Assembly (NCBI RefSeq): GCF_010692725.1
Contig: NZ_JAAFZB010000096.1
Span: 1,054,001-1,118,000, forward strand
DNA length: 64,000 nt
Source of the DNA: Flavihumibacter soli
Lineage (GTDB): Bacteria; Bacteroidota; Bacteroidia; Sphingobacteriales; Sphingobacteriaceae
Direction of reading: 5' to 3'
Shown in pieces: positions 8,526 to 17,618 of the stretch. The notes under the pieces are model-generated. The model saw only the letters and a list, made by a program, of their open reading frames with translations, ran no database searches and had not been told where the DNA came from. The position numbers were made by a program, and so were the translations under genes. Position 1 is the first letter of the stretch, and the number at the start of each line of letters is the position of its first letter.

Positions 8526-9524
8526 TTAGATATTATAAATGTCTGCTTTGTAGTGTTTTAAGTTTTCGGATTTTCTAAACCACTCAATTGTTTCAGCTAG
8601 CCCTGTAGTCAAATTATACTCTGGTTTCCATTTTGTATGCAGCATTATCTTTTTGTTCGAACCAAACAATCTGAATACTTCAGACTTTTCAGGCCGTAAC
8701 CGTTGATCATCTGATATGATCCTGGTGGCAGGATTAATTTGCTGAACAAGTTCATTCGCTAAATCTGCAATAGAAATTTCTGTCTGCATAGCAATATTAC
8801 AATCCTGACCAATAAGAGCATCACTTTTTGCAATTTCAATAAATCCGGCAACGGTGTCTTTAACATAAAGAAGATCCCGCGTTGGAGTGAGATCTCCTAA
8901 TTGTATTTCTTCCTTACCATTTAAAAGCTGCGTAATTATTGTGGGAATTACAGCCCTTGCCGACTGCCTTGGTCCATAAGTATTAAAAGGACGCACAATA
9001 GTTAATGGGAGGTCAAAACTTCTGTAAAATGAATCAGCAATGCAGTCTGCCCCGATCTTTGATGCTGAGTAAGGTGATTGCGGCTGTCTCGCATGCTGCT
9101 CATCAATTGGTACATATTGTGCCGTTCCATACACTTCTGAAGTTGATGTTACCAGCACACGTTCCACATTCATATCTTTAGCTGCCTGAATAATATTCAA
9201 AGTACCTTTTACATTCGTATCAATATACGAGTCAGGAGAGTGATAGCTAAATGGTATTGCAATTAAAGCGGCCAAATGGAATACTACATCTATTTCTTTC
9301 ATTGCGGTTCGTACCCCATTCGGATCACGTACATCGCCGGCAAAAATCTCAATTTGAGCGAGTTGATCTCTAGACAGGCTATCCAACCAACCCCAGCTAT
9401 TAAATGAGTTGTAAAACACAAAAGCTCTTACTTTACAACCCTCATCAATTAAGCGTTCAACTAAATGGCTACCTATAAAACCATCAGCTCCGGTGACTAA
9501 CACTCTTTTATTTAATAATTCCAT
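8526..9524 (-). CDS. legB: LegB-family NAD-dependent NDP-sugar 4,6-dehydratase
   Basis: The 332-residue extended SDR has TGADGFIGSH (residues 11-20) for NAD. The subfamily-typical FYNSFNSWGWLD (about 38-48) follows, then catalytic SxxE in TSTSEVYG and YxxxK (Y152, K156). It closes with TRDLLYVKDT. This pattern fits LegB, the dehydratase that makes GDP-4-keto-6-deoxy-GlcNAc as the first committed step of the GDP-linked legionaminic route. It is the first gene of the nonulosonate block, 11 bp after the polytopic membrane gene, so it is probably transcribed with the upstream genes. A UDP-GlcNAc 4,6-dehydratase is the alternative; the PtmE-like partner favours the GDP sugar. Confidence 0.88.
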   Translation of the reverse strand: MELLNKRVLVTGADGFIGSHLVERLIDEGCKVRAFVFYNSFNSWGWLDSLSRDQLAQIEIFAGDVRDPNGVRTAMKEIDVVFHLAALIAIPFSYHSPDSYIDTNVKGTLNIIQAAKDMNVERVLVTSTSEVYGTAQYVPIDEQHARQPQSPYSASKIGADCIADSFYRSFDLPLTIVRPFNTYGPRQSARAVIPTIITQLLNGKEEIQLGDLTPTRDLLYVKDTVAGFIEIAKSDALIGQDCNIAMQTEISIADLANELVQQINPATRIISDDQRLRPEKSEVFRLFGSNKKIMLHTKWKPEYNLTTGLAETIEWFRKSENLKHYKADIYNI

Positions 9525-9535
9525 TACGAATATTT

Positions 9536-11137
9536 CTAAAAATCATTTTTTGAAAAGTAACTAACCTCAACCAATTGCTCAATTTGTGATTCGAAGGTTC
9601 CAGAGGAATAATATTTCAGCGCTAATAAAAACATTATGTCTTTGACTGATGGGTTTTGATTTTTATGATCAATTAACATGTAGTTTTTGATGGGTCCGGT
9701 ATCCTTATATGATTTCATATTATAGTAATCATATTTTGAGAAAGAAGACACATTATAGTCCTTTGCCAATGCCTTTGTCTCTTCCGCTGAGATAATAAAA
9801 TGTGACTGATCCTTTATTGATTTTTTGATTATCCCGGAGAAACAATAAAACGGATATTCTCGTTCTGTTTCGTTTAAATCTCTTGTGTTATCTATTACTA
9901 AAAACGCCTTGCTATGATTTATTATTTTCGAATCAGCAAAAAGGCGTTCCAATGCTAATTGCTTAAACCAAGAAGATATATACTGAATATTCTGTTTAGT
10001 TGTCGATACAATGAAGAATGAAAGTAAAAGTATTAAGACATTCTTCTGAACTAAACTGCTTTTATACATTCCAACCAGCCATACAATTAAAATGGGTGTA
10101 CTTATTCTCAATAGTATCTGGTGTCTTGTTTCATATCCAGAAAATGAAGGATTTTTTCCAACTATGATATACGCAAACGAACATACTATAAAGAAATAAA
10201 TGCCAACTAATAACCAGTTTTTAGATAAGGTAAACTTCAAATTGTAAACGGGAAAATTCTTTGAATCTCTTAAATAGTAGATTAATCCTAGTGAAATGAG
10301 AATAAAAAAAAGAAATAAATAAAAGGAGGAGCTTATTGTACCGAAAATTTCATAGCCCAGTCCAAATAAAGAATTATTTATAGTAGAAAGTAAATTTTTA
10401 GGAAATGCAACCAGACTATAAATAGATATCTCATTATAATTTTCTATTGCGTATAAATTTGAAGGCTTTAAAAATAAATGTCTAAAAGACCAAAATAAAA
10501 ATGGCAGCAATAAAAAGTCCGTCCAGGAAATTAACCTTCGTAGTATAGTCCTTGATACAATCACTTTATCAGCAGCATAATCTATATATATTGCTATAAA
10601 CAAAACAAAACCCAACATTAATACAAGAGTTGAATTAAGAAATGCAAAGGAAATGAAGTATACTACTAAAGATGATAACCTAAAGAATATTCCTCGTTTA
10701 TTCACAAAGAGAATGAAAAAGTAACTTGCTAAAAGAAATAAAAAGAAACCAATTGTATACGGAAGAGAAACCATTAGGATTTTAGCATCATTATAAGGAA
10801 CGAGTGCAAAAAACGTAGTAAGCCAAAATACCTTATACCTATCATTTAGCAATCCAGACAAAATCTTGTAGAAAATTATGATACCTGAGAACTCAACGAT
10901 AAAAGTAGTTACATGATATAAAATTGCGGGACTTGAACTCAGGTTTTGGAGATAATAAGTAATCGGAAGCATAAACTTTGCGCCAACTCCATAGTAGATA
11001 TCCCTTATACCGGAATAGCTCATATTATATATGCACCAATCATCCCAATAAACGCCATTATTGAACAGCATCAAGAAGTTTCCTAGTGCATATAAGAGCA
11101 ATACCAATCCTAAGGAATACTTATTATTCTCTTTCAT
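9536..11137 (-). CDS. Polytopic membrane protein, GT-C-like, third gene of a Gtr-like trio
   Basis: The 533-residue protein has roughly ten hydrophobic segments in its first 390 residues and a soluble C-terminal part of about 140 residues. Directly after the first membrane segment comes WDDW (residues 31-34). An acidic pair in the first outward loop is a hallmark of GT-C glycosyltransferases, which use polyprenyl-phosphate sugars. I do not recognise a named family. Its position after GtrB-like and GtrA-like genes is where phage and O-antigen gtr clusters carry the serotype-specific transferase, so a role in adding a side-branch sugar outside the inner membrane is inferred. The gene is noticeably AT-rich. 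An O-antigen polymerase (Wzy) is an alternative, since no other Wzy is visible in the window. Confidence 0.72.
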   Translation of the reverse strand: MKENNKYSLGLVLLLYALGNFLMLFNNGVYWDDWCIYNMSYSGIRDIYYGVGAKFMLPITYYLQNLSSSPAILYHVTTFIVEFSGIIIFYKILSGLLNDRYKVFWLTTFFALVPYNDAKILMVSLPYTIGFFLFLLASYFFILFVNKRGIFFRLSSLVVYFISFAFLNSTLVLMLGFVLFIAIYIDYAADKVIVSRTILRRLISWTDFLLLPFLFWSFRHLFLKPSNLYAIENYNEISIYSLVAFPKNLLSTINNSLFGLGYEIFGTISSSFYLFLFFILISLGLIYYLRDSKNFPVYNLKFTLSKNWLLVGIYFFIVCSFAYIIVGKNPSFSGYETRHQILLRISTPILIVWLVGMYKSSLVQKNVLILLLSFFIVSTTKQNIQYISSWFKQLALERLFADSKIINHSKAFLVIDNTRDLNETEREYPFYCFSGIIKKSIKDQSHFIISAEETKALAKDYNVSSFSKYDYYNMKSYKDTGPIKNYMLIDHKNQNPSVKDIMFLLALKYYSSGTFESQIEQLVEVSYFSKNDF

Positions 11138-11176
11138 TTGTTCGTATAGAAAATAAACTTTAGTGGATATCTATAA

Positions 11177-11572
11177 TTAAAATTTGGCGATTGATTTATC
11201 AAAAACAAAATATCTGTTCAAGAAAAAACTCAAGATTCCCATCGGTAAGAGCATTATCGCATTCCCTACATATACATTAATGCCAAGGTATTTAAAGAAA
11301 GACAATCCGAAAAGATTACATAAATAAATCAAAGAATAAACGGCAAAAAACCGAAAAATTAACACATTGTCACGACTCCGAAACACGTATGTTCCAATCG
11401 ACTTAAAATTAAACAGAACACCACAAACTGTACTTATTAACAAGGATATTGGGTAACCTATTCCGCAAAATATAAGAAAAGAAAATAAAGTATATCCGAA
11501 AGCCGTATTTATGCAACTCACAAATACAAATCTCATAATTGCATTTTTAAGAAATGGTTTTATTACATTCAT
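11177..11572 (-). CDS. GtrA-family membrane protein (bactoprenol-linked sugar flippase)
   Basis: The 131-residue protein has four predicted membrane helices and the GtrA-family features: FVFVSCINTAFGYTLFSFLI near the start, F-K in the middle, and a C-terminal NRYFVFDK that matches the family's closing RxxVF motif. GtrA proteins are thought to flip a polyprenyl-phosphate-linked monosaccharide to the outer face of the inner membrane. The start ATG overlaps the stop of the glycosyltransferase gene (ATGA, 4 bp), the usual coupling of gtrA and gtrB. The polytopic protein follows 39 bp downstream. Family membership is clear, the sugar unknown. Confidence 0.87.
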   Translation of the reverse strand: MNVIKPFLKNAIMRFVFVSCINTAFGYTLFSFLIFCGIGYPISLLISTVCGVLFNFKSIGTYVFRSRDNVLIFRFFAVYSLIYLCNLFGLSFFKYLGINVYVGNAIMLLPMGILSFFLNRYFVFDKSIAKF

Positions 11573-12519
11573 TGAGTTTCGTTTTCAAAATTAATTCTTA
11601 GCTTTTCAATTACTAAAGGTCGTTTTTTAACCTGAGTCTGAATTGAACCAATATATTCACCTATTACTCCCAGGAAGAATAATTGAACTCCACCAAAAAA
11701 GAAAATTCCAATGACAAGTGGAGCTATACCTAATTGAAAATTATACCAATCCAATAATTTATAAATAAAATACGCAAATGCTATTAAAATACTAAAAATC
11801 GAAACACTAAAGCCAATGAAGCTTGCCAGTCGCAATGGAAGTTTTGAATGATTCACAAACCCTAACATTGCCATATCGTATAGAGTATAAAAATTATTTT
11901 TGGTATTCCCTTTCTCTCGCTTAGGCTGAGTATATTCTATTTCAAGTCTATTAAATCCGAGCTCAGCAATTAATCCTCTAAAGTAAGGATACGGCTCATC
12001 CAATTCACGTAATACATCAATAAACTGTTTATCATACAGCCCGAAACCGGTAAAATTTTTAACTAAATCAGTATCTGATATCTTTGTGATTATGTTATAA
12101 AAGAGTTTTCTGATCATAAACATCACGCGATTTTCCCTACTTTTATTTTTTACCCCAATTACAATTTTATATCCGTTTTCCCAACTTCTGATAAATTTTT
12201 CAATTAAGGAAGGAGGATCCTGAAGATCAGCAACAATTAAAATAACTGCATCACCTTTAGATTGCAATAAGCCATAATAAGGTGATCTTATATGACCAAA
12301 GTTGCGCGCATTTACAATTATTTTAACATTCCTGTCTTCTGCAGCCAGCTCCTTTAAAATTTCTACTGTATTATCAGTTGATGCATTATCTATAAAAATA
12401 TGTTCATATGAATATCCTGGCAATTTAAGAAGCACCTCTCTAACCTGTTGATATAAGTTTGCAACATTTTCTTCCTCGTTATAACAAGGAGTCACGATAC
12501 TAATTAATTTCATTTTCAT
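11569..12519 (-). CDS. GtrB/DPM1-like polyprenyl-phosphate glycosyltransferase (GT2)
   Basis: The 316-residue protein has a GT2 catalytic domain (SIVTPCYNEEENV at the start, IFIDNASTDNT, and a metal-site VADLQDPP around residues 97-103). Two C-terminal membrane helices follow, about 230-257 and 266-291. This is the GtrB / dolichol-phosphate mannosyltransferase layout, which loads a sugar from a nucleotide donor onto undecaprenyl phosphate on the cytoplasmic side. It stands 41 bp after rfbH and overlaps gtrA by 4 bp. The donor is not known; family members often use UDP-glucose. The start may be at codon 3 (MKLISIV). Confidence 0.9.
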   Translation of the reverse strand: MKMKLISIVTPCYNEEENVANLYQQVREVLLKLPGYSYEHIFIDNASTDNTVEILKELAAEDRNVKIIVNARNFGHIRSPYYGLLQSKGDAVILIVADLQDPPSLIEKFIRSWENGYKIVIGVKNKSRENRVMFMIRKLFYNIITKISDTDLVKNFTGFGLYDKQFIDVLRELDEPYPYFRGLIAELGFNRLEIEYTQPKREKGNTKNNFYTLYDMAMLGFVNHSKLPLRLASFIGFSVSIFSILIAFAYFIYKLLDWYNFQLGIAPLVIGIFFFGGVQLFFLGVIGEYIGSIQTQVKKRPLVIEKLRINFENETQ

Positions 12520-12560
12520 TACGTTTATTACGGCAAAGGTGCTCGTGTAACTCCTAAGAG

Positions 12561-13862
12561 TTAATGCAAATAGGATTTAATAACACCATGGATATATTCA
12601 TAGTGAATATTATTTAAACCAGGCCAAACACCCAACCAGAAAGATTGATTCATGATGGTATCTGTATTTGTCAAATCACCCACTACACGATGTCTTATAT
12701 TGGCATAAGCGGGTTGTCGAAGTAAATTACCTCCGAAAAGCAAACGCGTACCAATCTTCTTTTCTTCTAAATGTTGTACCAACATATGACGGTCGTTGGA
12801 ATCGCCTTCACGCAAAGTCAGTAAAAATCCAAACCAGGAAGGTTCGGAATTAGGTGTAGCTTCGGGTAGGATAAATATTTCCTCAAACTCCTTCATTTTC
12901 TCATACAGCAAACCATAATTTTCACGGCGGCGTTGAACAAAATGATCTGCCTTTTTCAGCTGAGATACCCCAAAGGCGGCCTGCATATCTGTAACTTTCA
13001 AATTAAAGCCGATATGGGAGTATGTATATTTATGATCATAACCATATGGTAGAGATCCAAGTTGCTGGGAAAAGCGGCAACCGCATGTATTATCTTTTCC
13101 GGGCTCACAATAACAATCCCTGCCCCAGTCTCTGAAGCTTTCTGCCAATTTAGCTAATTCAGGATTATTGATCACTACCGCTCCTCCCTCACCCATTGTG
13201 ATGTGGTGTGCAGGGTAGAAGGAGAAAGTTGAAATATCCCCAAAAGTGCCTGTTTTCTTTCCTCTGAATGTTGCTCCTAATGAATCGCAATCATCTTCAA
13301 CTACCCACAGATTATACTTTTTGGCTACACGCATAACCTCATCGAGATCAAAAGGATTTCCTAAAGAATGGGCAATCATAATGGCCTTTGTTTTAGGGCT
13401 CACTGCCGCTTCGATCATTTCCGGTTTTACATTATGAGTAGCGATGTCAACATCTACAAAAACGGGAATTGCACCAAACTGAATTATGGGATTTATGGTT
13501 GTCGGGAATCCTGCAGCCACTGTTATCACTTCATCCCCCGGCCGAATAGCCCGGTCACCCAATTTAGGTGACGTTAAAGTATAGAATGCGACTAAATTTG
13601 CTGAGGAACCCGAATTTACCAATAATGCTTTATTGGCTCCAAAATATTGAGCGAACTCATATTCAAATTGATTAGAATAACGGCCTGCAGTCAGCCACCC
13701 GTCTAAAGCTGCATCAACTCCAAACAAAATATCTTCCTCATCCAATACCTTGCCCGTAACAGGTATATAGTTCTCTCCGGGAATAATTCTCTGTGTTGAC
13801 TTGATCCTCGCAATTTCACGCAGGCTCTTCTCTAAACCGGGCTGGTTAATGTTTTGTAACAT
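12561..13862 (-). CDS. rfbH: CDP-4-keto-6-deoxyglucose 3-dehydrase (E1)
   Basis: This 433-residue protein is the PMP-dependent iron-sulfur dehydrase of 3,6-dideoxyhexose synthesis. Two features set it apart from ordinary aminotransferases of the same fold. The PLP lysine is replaced by histidine in [15 protein letters not shown] (H219/H220). A cysteine cluster in [17 protein letters not shown] (C250, C252, C260, C262) supplies the [2Fe-2S] ligands. With an E3-type reductase it removes the C3 hydroxyl of CDP-4-keto-6-deoxy-D-glucose. Length is normal for RfbH. It lies 42 bp after the thiamine-diphosphate enzyme gene and completes the CDP-dideoxyhexose set with rfbF and rfbG. Confidence 0.95.
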   Translation of the reverse strand: MLQNINQPGLEKSLREIARIKSTQRIIPGENYIPVTGKVLDEEDILFGVDAALDGWLTAGRYSNQFEYEFAQYFGANKALLVNSGSSANLVAFYTLTSPKLGDRAIRPGDEVITVAAGFPTTINPIIQFGAIPVFVDVDIATHNVKPEMIEAAVSPKTKAIMIAHSLGNPFDLDEVMRVAKKYNLWVVEDDCDSLGATFRGKKTGTFGDISTFSFYPAHHITMGEGGAVVINNPELAKLAESFRDWGRDCYCEPGKDNTCGCRFSQQLGSLPYGYDHKYTYSHIGFNLKVTDMQAAFGVSQLKKADHFVQRRRENYGLLYEKMKEFEEIFILPEATPNSEPSWFGFLLTLREGDSNDRHMLVQHLEEKKIGTRLLFGGNLLRQPAYANIRHRVVGDLTNTDTIMNQSFWLGVWPGLNNIHYEYIHGVIKSYLH

Positions 13863-13904
13863 GGATTTCTAAAATGTAATAACTACTAAAAAATGTAATG
13901 AGAA

Positions 13905-15623
13905 TCAGGTGCCTTCCATGTCGATGGGCTTAGCAAATGGTTCCATTTCTGTTATCGGCCTCCCGAATGCAAGTTTGGGATATGTGTTCGTGTGGGGATC
14001 AATCATCACCTGTAACAATTGCGGTTTATTACGGTTCTCATCAACCCATAACCAAGAAACTGCCTCTTCAATCTCATCGGGACTACTGATTGTTTTTGAA
14101 TCTATTTGATATGCAGAGGCAACTTTTTCAAAATCAGGAGCACTGTAGCCCCAATAAGTTGATTGATAGCGTGACTCGAAATAACTATCTTGAAACTGCC
14201 TGATCATACCAAGCGTTCTATTGTTCATCACGATTATTTTGACCGGAAGTTTATTCCTGACAATTGTCTGCAATTCTTGTATATTTAATTGCATACAACC
14301 ATCGCCTATGATTGCAACTACTGCTGCATTGTTGCAAGCGATGCTTGTGCCAATCGCTGCTGGTAATGCAAACCCCATTGCACCCATGCCGCCAGAGGTG
14401 AAAAAGCTTTGACCTTTTACAATTTCTAAAGATTGAGCAGCCCACATTTGATGGCTGCCAACATCAGCTAAGTAGGCAACTGCGCTCTTACTCGCGGCCG
14501 ACAATTCATGTATAAATATATTGGGATTTATACCTGTTGGCTGAAGCTCATTAATATCCGGCCATTTACTCTTCAAATCTTCAATATAGAGTGTCCAGGC
14601 TTCAGGTTCAGTAAATCTTAAGGTCTGAATGTGTTTAAAAAAGGCTGGAAAAAACACTCTTAAATCGAGTAAAACCGGGATACACCCTTTAACGCGATTA
14701 TTTATTTCGCCTTTTTCACAGTCAACGTGATAGATCTTCCTGTTTCCAATGAAGCCTGTATCGGCACCGGTTTGTCTGATATCAAGTCTGCTTCCCAGAA
14801 CAATCAGGAGATCACATTCTCCAAACGCTATATTAGCCCATCTATTACCGTAGCTACCGATAAAGCCCACTCTAAGTCTATCATCAAAAGACATTGCGTC
14901 CAATGCAAGCAAAGTGGTTATTACCGGAATTTGTGTAGTGTAAACGAACCGGTCGAACTCCGCCTGCGTAGAAGAAGACTTCACGCCCCTGCCAACCAAA
15001 ATTAAAGGTCGCTTAGCTTTTTTAATGTCTGAAATCAAATCGTCAAAGACGCCTTCTGAAGAGAACTCTATCGTTCGCTCGGTGTTCTGAAAGAATTTTG
15101 GCTCAATATCAGCACGCTGAACATCCATAGGAATATCAATAACCACCGGCCCGGGCCTCCCTTCTATTGCAATTTGGAAGGCCTGCTCAAAAATTGACGG
15201 GATTTCACTAGCATCATTAATTTGAAAACAAGCTTTCGTAATTGGAGTCGCCATGGCAATAATATCCGTTTCTTGAAAACCCAGCTGACGGATGGCCTTT
15301 TCGCCTTTTAATTCATGCCGGTTTACCTGGCCGGTAATAAAAATCGCCGGAGAAGAATCGAAGAAGCAGCTTCCAATGCCAGTCAACAAATTTGTTGCCC
15401 CGGGACCACTCGTTGCCATCGCTACGCCTGGTAATCCTGTCACCCGCCCATAAGCATCAGCAGCGAAGGCAGCTGATTGTTCGTGATGCATCGTGACTAT
15501 GTTTATTGACGTACGTTGATTTATAGAATCTAAAAGATGTGTTATCATACCTCCCGATAGCTCAAACACACACCTTATTCCCTTATTTTCTAAAAAATCA
15601 GCTATAAAATCTGATGCTTTCAT
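13905..15623 (-). CDS. Thiamine-diphosphate enzyme, acetolactate-synthase-like, candidate YerE
   Basis: The 572-residue protein has the three-domain layout of acetolactate synthase. The N-terminal pyrimidine-binding domain carries the catalytic glutamate E48 in MHHEQSAAF. A central FAD/NAD-like domain follows (LILVGRGVKSSS). The C-terminal diphosphate-binding domain has GDGCMQLNIQEL ending in VMNN. No regulatory subunit gene or ilv genes are nearby. It sits inside the CDP-3,6-dideoxyhexose block and overlaps the reductase gene by 4 bp. In Yersinia, YerE is a related flavin/TPP enzyme that transfers an acetyl unit from pyruvate to C4 of CDP-3,6-dideoxy-4-keto-glucose on the way to yersiniose. 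That role fits this context well but is inferred. Ordinary acetolactate synthase is the alternative. Confidence 0.8.
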   Translation of the reverse strand: MKASDFIADFLENKGIRCVFELSGGMITHLLDSINQRTSINIVTMHHEQSAAFAADAYGRVTGLPGVAMATSGPGATNLLTGIGSCFFDSSPAIFITGQVNRHELKGEKAIRQLGFQETDIIAMATPITKACFQINDASEIPSIFEQAFQIAIEGRPGPVVIDIPMDVQRADIEPKFFQNTERTIEFSSEGVFDDLISDIKKAKRPLILVGRGVKSSSTQAEFDRFVYTTQIPVITTLLALDAMSFDDRLRVGFIGSYGNRWANIAFGECDLLIVLGSRLDIRQTGADTGFIGNRKIYHVDCEKGEINNRVKGCIPVLLDLRVFFPAFFKHIQTLRFTEPEAWTLYIEDLKSKWPDINELQPTGINPNIFIHELSAASKSAVAYLADVGSHQMWAAQSLEIVKGQSFFTSGGMGAMGFALPAAIGTSIACNNAAVVAIIGDGCMQLNIQELQTIVRNKLPVKIIVMNNRTLGMIRQFQDSYFESRYQSTYWGYSAPDFEKVASAYQIDSKTISSPDEIEEAVSWLWVDENRNKPQLLQVMIDPHTNTYPKLAFGRPITEMEPFAKPIDMEGT

Positions 15624-16537
15624 CGCTGCTTATGTTTTATGTAGTACTGAACTGTGCGATCTAACGCTTCATTGAAATCAGTAAATTTTACTTTGCCCAA
15701 TTGTTTTTCTATTTTTTCGATTGAACCCTCTACATGCATTGACTGGTTTTTTCGATATGGAATTGCTCCAAAGTTCAACTTAAAACTTGGATTTATTTCA
15801 TTTTTTATGAGTTCTAATAAAGATCTCAACGTTCGAACTTCATTGGATGAAATGTTATACACCCCTGATTCGACATCCTTATGGATTATATTAGCAATGA
15901 CGTCCGAAAGATCCTGCACATACATATAGGCATATTTCTGTTCCCCATAAGTCAGATCCATCTGCTGTTCACTCAACATTTTACTTATGACTGAAGGTAT
16001 TAACCAGGTGGAATCTTCCTTTTCGCCAAACACTGCAAAAACTCTTAACCACACCCACTTGATCTCATTCAGAGACGCAAATGATTTTAAAATTTCTAAT
16101 GAAGCTAATTTGACAGTTCCGTAGGCACTAATAGGTGACGTCGTCTCTAACTCGGAGACTTTGCCATTGATTAAACCATATTCAGCCTGTGATCCTAGGA
16201 AAATAAACCTTTTCAATTTAACAGCCGTTCCGATTTCTAATAATGAGATCAAGAACGGTATATTCCTTCCTTGTTCACTCCAATCATCCCGGGAATCCGC
16301 AGTCACACCGATCCAAGCACTATGTATAATTATATCAGGTCTTTTTTCAATTATTTCCGCTTGCCAGCTTCCCTCATCCAGAGCAACCCAGTCTATTCGT
16401 TCTGAGAATTCTAAGCATCTCCATGGATCCGACTCGATCCTCTTTAAGCCGATAACGTGGAAATTCTGATTGACTAAATTCTCGGCAATGTGCGAACCAA
16501 TAAATCCTGTTATTCCTGTTATTAAAACCCTAAGCAT
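15620..16537 (-). CDS. NAD(P)-dependent sugar reductase/epimerase, candidate YerF
   Basis: The 305-residue extended SDR has ITGITGFIGSHIAENL at the N-terminus, an active-site serine/glutamate in LGSQAEYG and YGTVK as the YxxxK motif. The C-terminal substrate domain is shorter than in most epimerases. It lies between rfbG (8 bp overlap) and the thiamine-diphosphate enzyme (4 bp overlap). In related loci this slot is taken by the final reductase of the dideoxyhexose pathway: abequose, paratose or colitose type, or YerF for yersiniose. The adjacent YerE-like enzyme makes a YerF-like reduction of the acetyl side chain the best guess. A 4-keto reductase making a plain dideoxyhexose is the alternative. 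Confidence 0.78.
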   Translation of the reverse strand: MLRVLITGITGFIGSHIAENLVNQNFHVIGLKRIESDPWRCLEFSERIDWVALDEGSWQAEIIEKRPDIIIHSAWIGVTADSRDDWSEQGRNIPFLISLLEIGTAVKLKRFIFLGSQAEYGLINGKVSELETTSPISAYGTVKLASLEILKSFASLNEIKWVWLRVFAVFGEKEDSTWLIPSVISKMLSEQQMDLTYGEQKYAYMYVQDLSDVIANIIHKDVESGVYNISSNEVRTLRSLLELIKNEINPSFKLNFGAIPYRKNQSMHVEGSIEKIEKQLGKVKFTDFNEALDRTVQYYIKHKQR

Positions 16538-17618
16538 CTAAGTACTTTAAGATTTGTGATTTCGTGAATTCATTAATGCTTAAACGATCATCGAAAAATT
16601 TCGTATACCAATCGAAGGACATTTTTACAGCAGTCCTTGCATTCAATTTGGGCTCCCAATTTAGTTCCGCAATTGCCTTGCTGATATCCAATTTTAATAA
16701 TCCGGCTTCATGGAGTTGGGTTCCGGAGTTCTCGATCCTGTAACTACCGCTTCCCCATGAGGCTATCGATAGATTCACCATATCTATTACAGGCAAAGCA
16801 TCCGTTCCATAAGGACCAAAATTATAGGCTTGACTGTAGCTCTCAGGATTGCTATTCAAGCTCATCCCTAACAGTAAATAAGCCACAATAGGTTCCAATA
16901 CATGTTGCCAGGGACGTACCGAAGCAGGATTTCGAATAACAACCTCTTCGTTCCTAGATAGGGACCTTATAATGTCCGGGATTAGTCGGTCTTTGGACCA
17001 GTCGCCACCTCCAATAACATTCCCTGCGCGAGCTACAGCTATCGCCTTCTGATGCTGGCTATAACTCTTGATACTGAAAAAAGAGTTTCTATAAGAGTCA
17101 ATGATAATTTCAGCGCAAGCTTTACTGGCACTGTAGGGATCATACCCTCCTAACCTGTCTGATTCACGATAAGGATGGTACCATTCGTTGTTGTGGTATA
17201 CTTTATCGGTAGTGACTAAGATGGCTGAACACTTGTGTTGAAGTAAGGCCAATGCATCAAGTAAGTTCGCCGTACCTACAGCATTTATTTCGAATGTCTC
17301 CGATGGTATCTCGTAAGAAAGCCTTACCAGAGGCTGGGCAGCCAAATGGAAAATAAAATCGGGCTGAAATTCAGAAACTGCATTCATTAATGCTTTTCGA
17401 TCTCTTAAGTCTGAAATTATGGAATCGCAAACCTTATCTCCCTCAATTAAATTATAGAGGTCAATTTCATTTTGCGGAACAAGAGCAAACCCTCTAACTT
17501 CAGCGCCTAAAATGCTAAGGGTTTTTAATAACCACGCTCCCTTAAAGCCTGTATGCCCTGTTAAAAAGACCTTTTTCCCTTTATAACACTCCTTTAGCTT
17601 ATCAAAAATTTTTACCAT
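16530..17618 (-). CDS. rfbG: CDP-glucose 4,6-dehydratase
   Basis: This is a CDP-glucose 4,6-dehydratase of about 362 residues. It has the NAD site VFLTGHTGFKGAWLLK, the catalytic YSASKACAE, and the RfbG-typical ARAGNVIGGGDWSKDRLIPD and RPWQHVLEP segments. It converts CDP-glucose to CDP-4-keto-6-deoxyglucose. I place the start at ATG 17618 (MVKIFDKLKECYKGKK), which overlaps rfbF by 7 bp. An upstream in-frame start at 17648 would add ten residues (MGYRKLTLEN) and overlap rfbF by 37 bp, and is less likely. The 3' end overlaps the reductase gene by 8 bp. Confidence 0.94.
   Translation of the reverse strand: MVKIFDKLKECYKGKKVFLTGHTGFKGAWLLKTLSILGAEVRGFALVPQNEIDLYNLIEGDKVCDSIISDLRDRKALMNAVSEFQPDFIFHLAAQPLVRLSYEIPSETFEINAVGTANLLDALALLQHKCSAILVTTDKVYHNNEWYHPYRESDRLGGYDPYSASKACAEIIIDSYRNSFFSIKSYSQHQKAIAVARAGNVIGGGDWSKDRLIPDIIRSLSRNEEVVIRNPASVRPWQHVLEPIVAYLLLGMSLNSNPESYSQAYNFGPYGTDALPVIDMVNLSIASWGSGSYRIENSGTQLHEAGLLKLDISKAIAELNWEPKLNARTAVKMSFDWYTKFFDDRLSINEFTKSQILKYLDA

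Noticed and set aside
12561-13862. Calling the gene an ordinary DegT-type sugar aminotransferase
   Set aside because: The PLP lysine is replaced by histidine and a four-cysteine cluster is present, which define the RfbH dehydrase.
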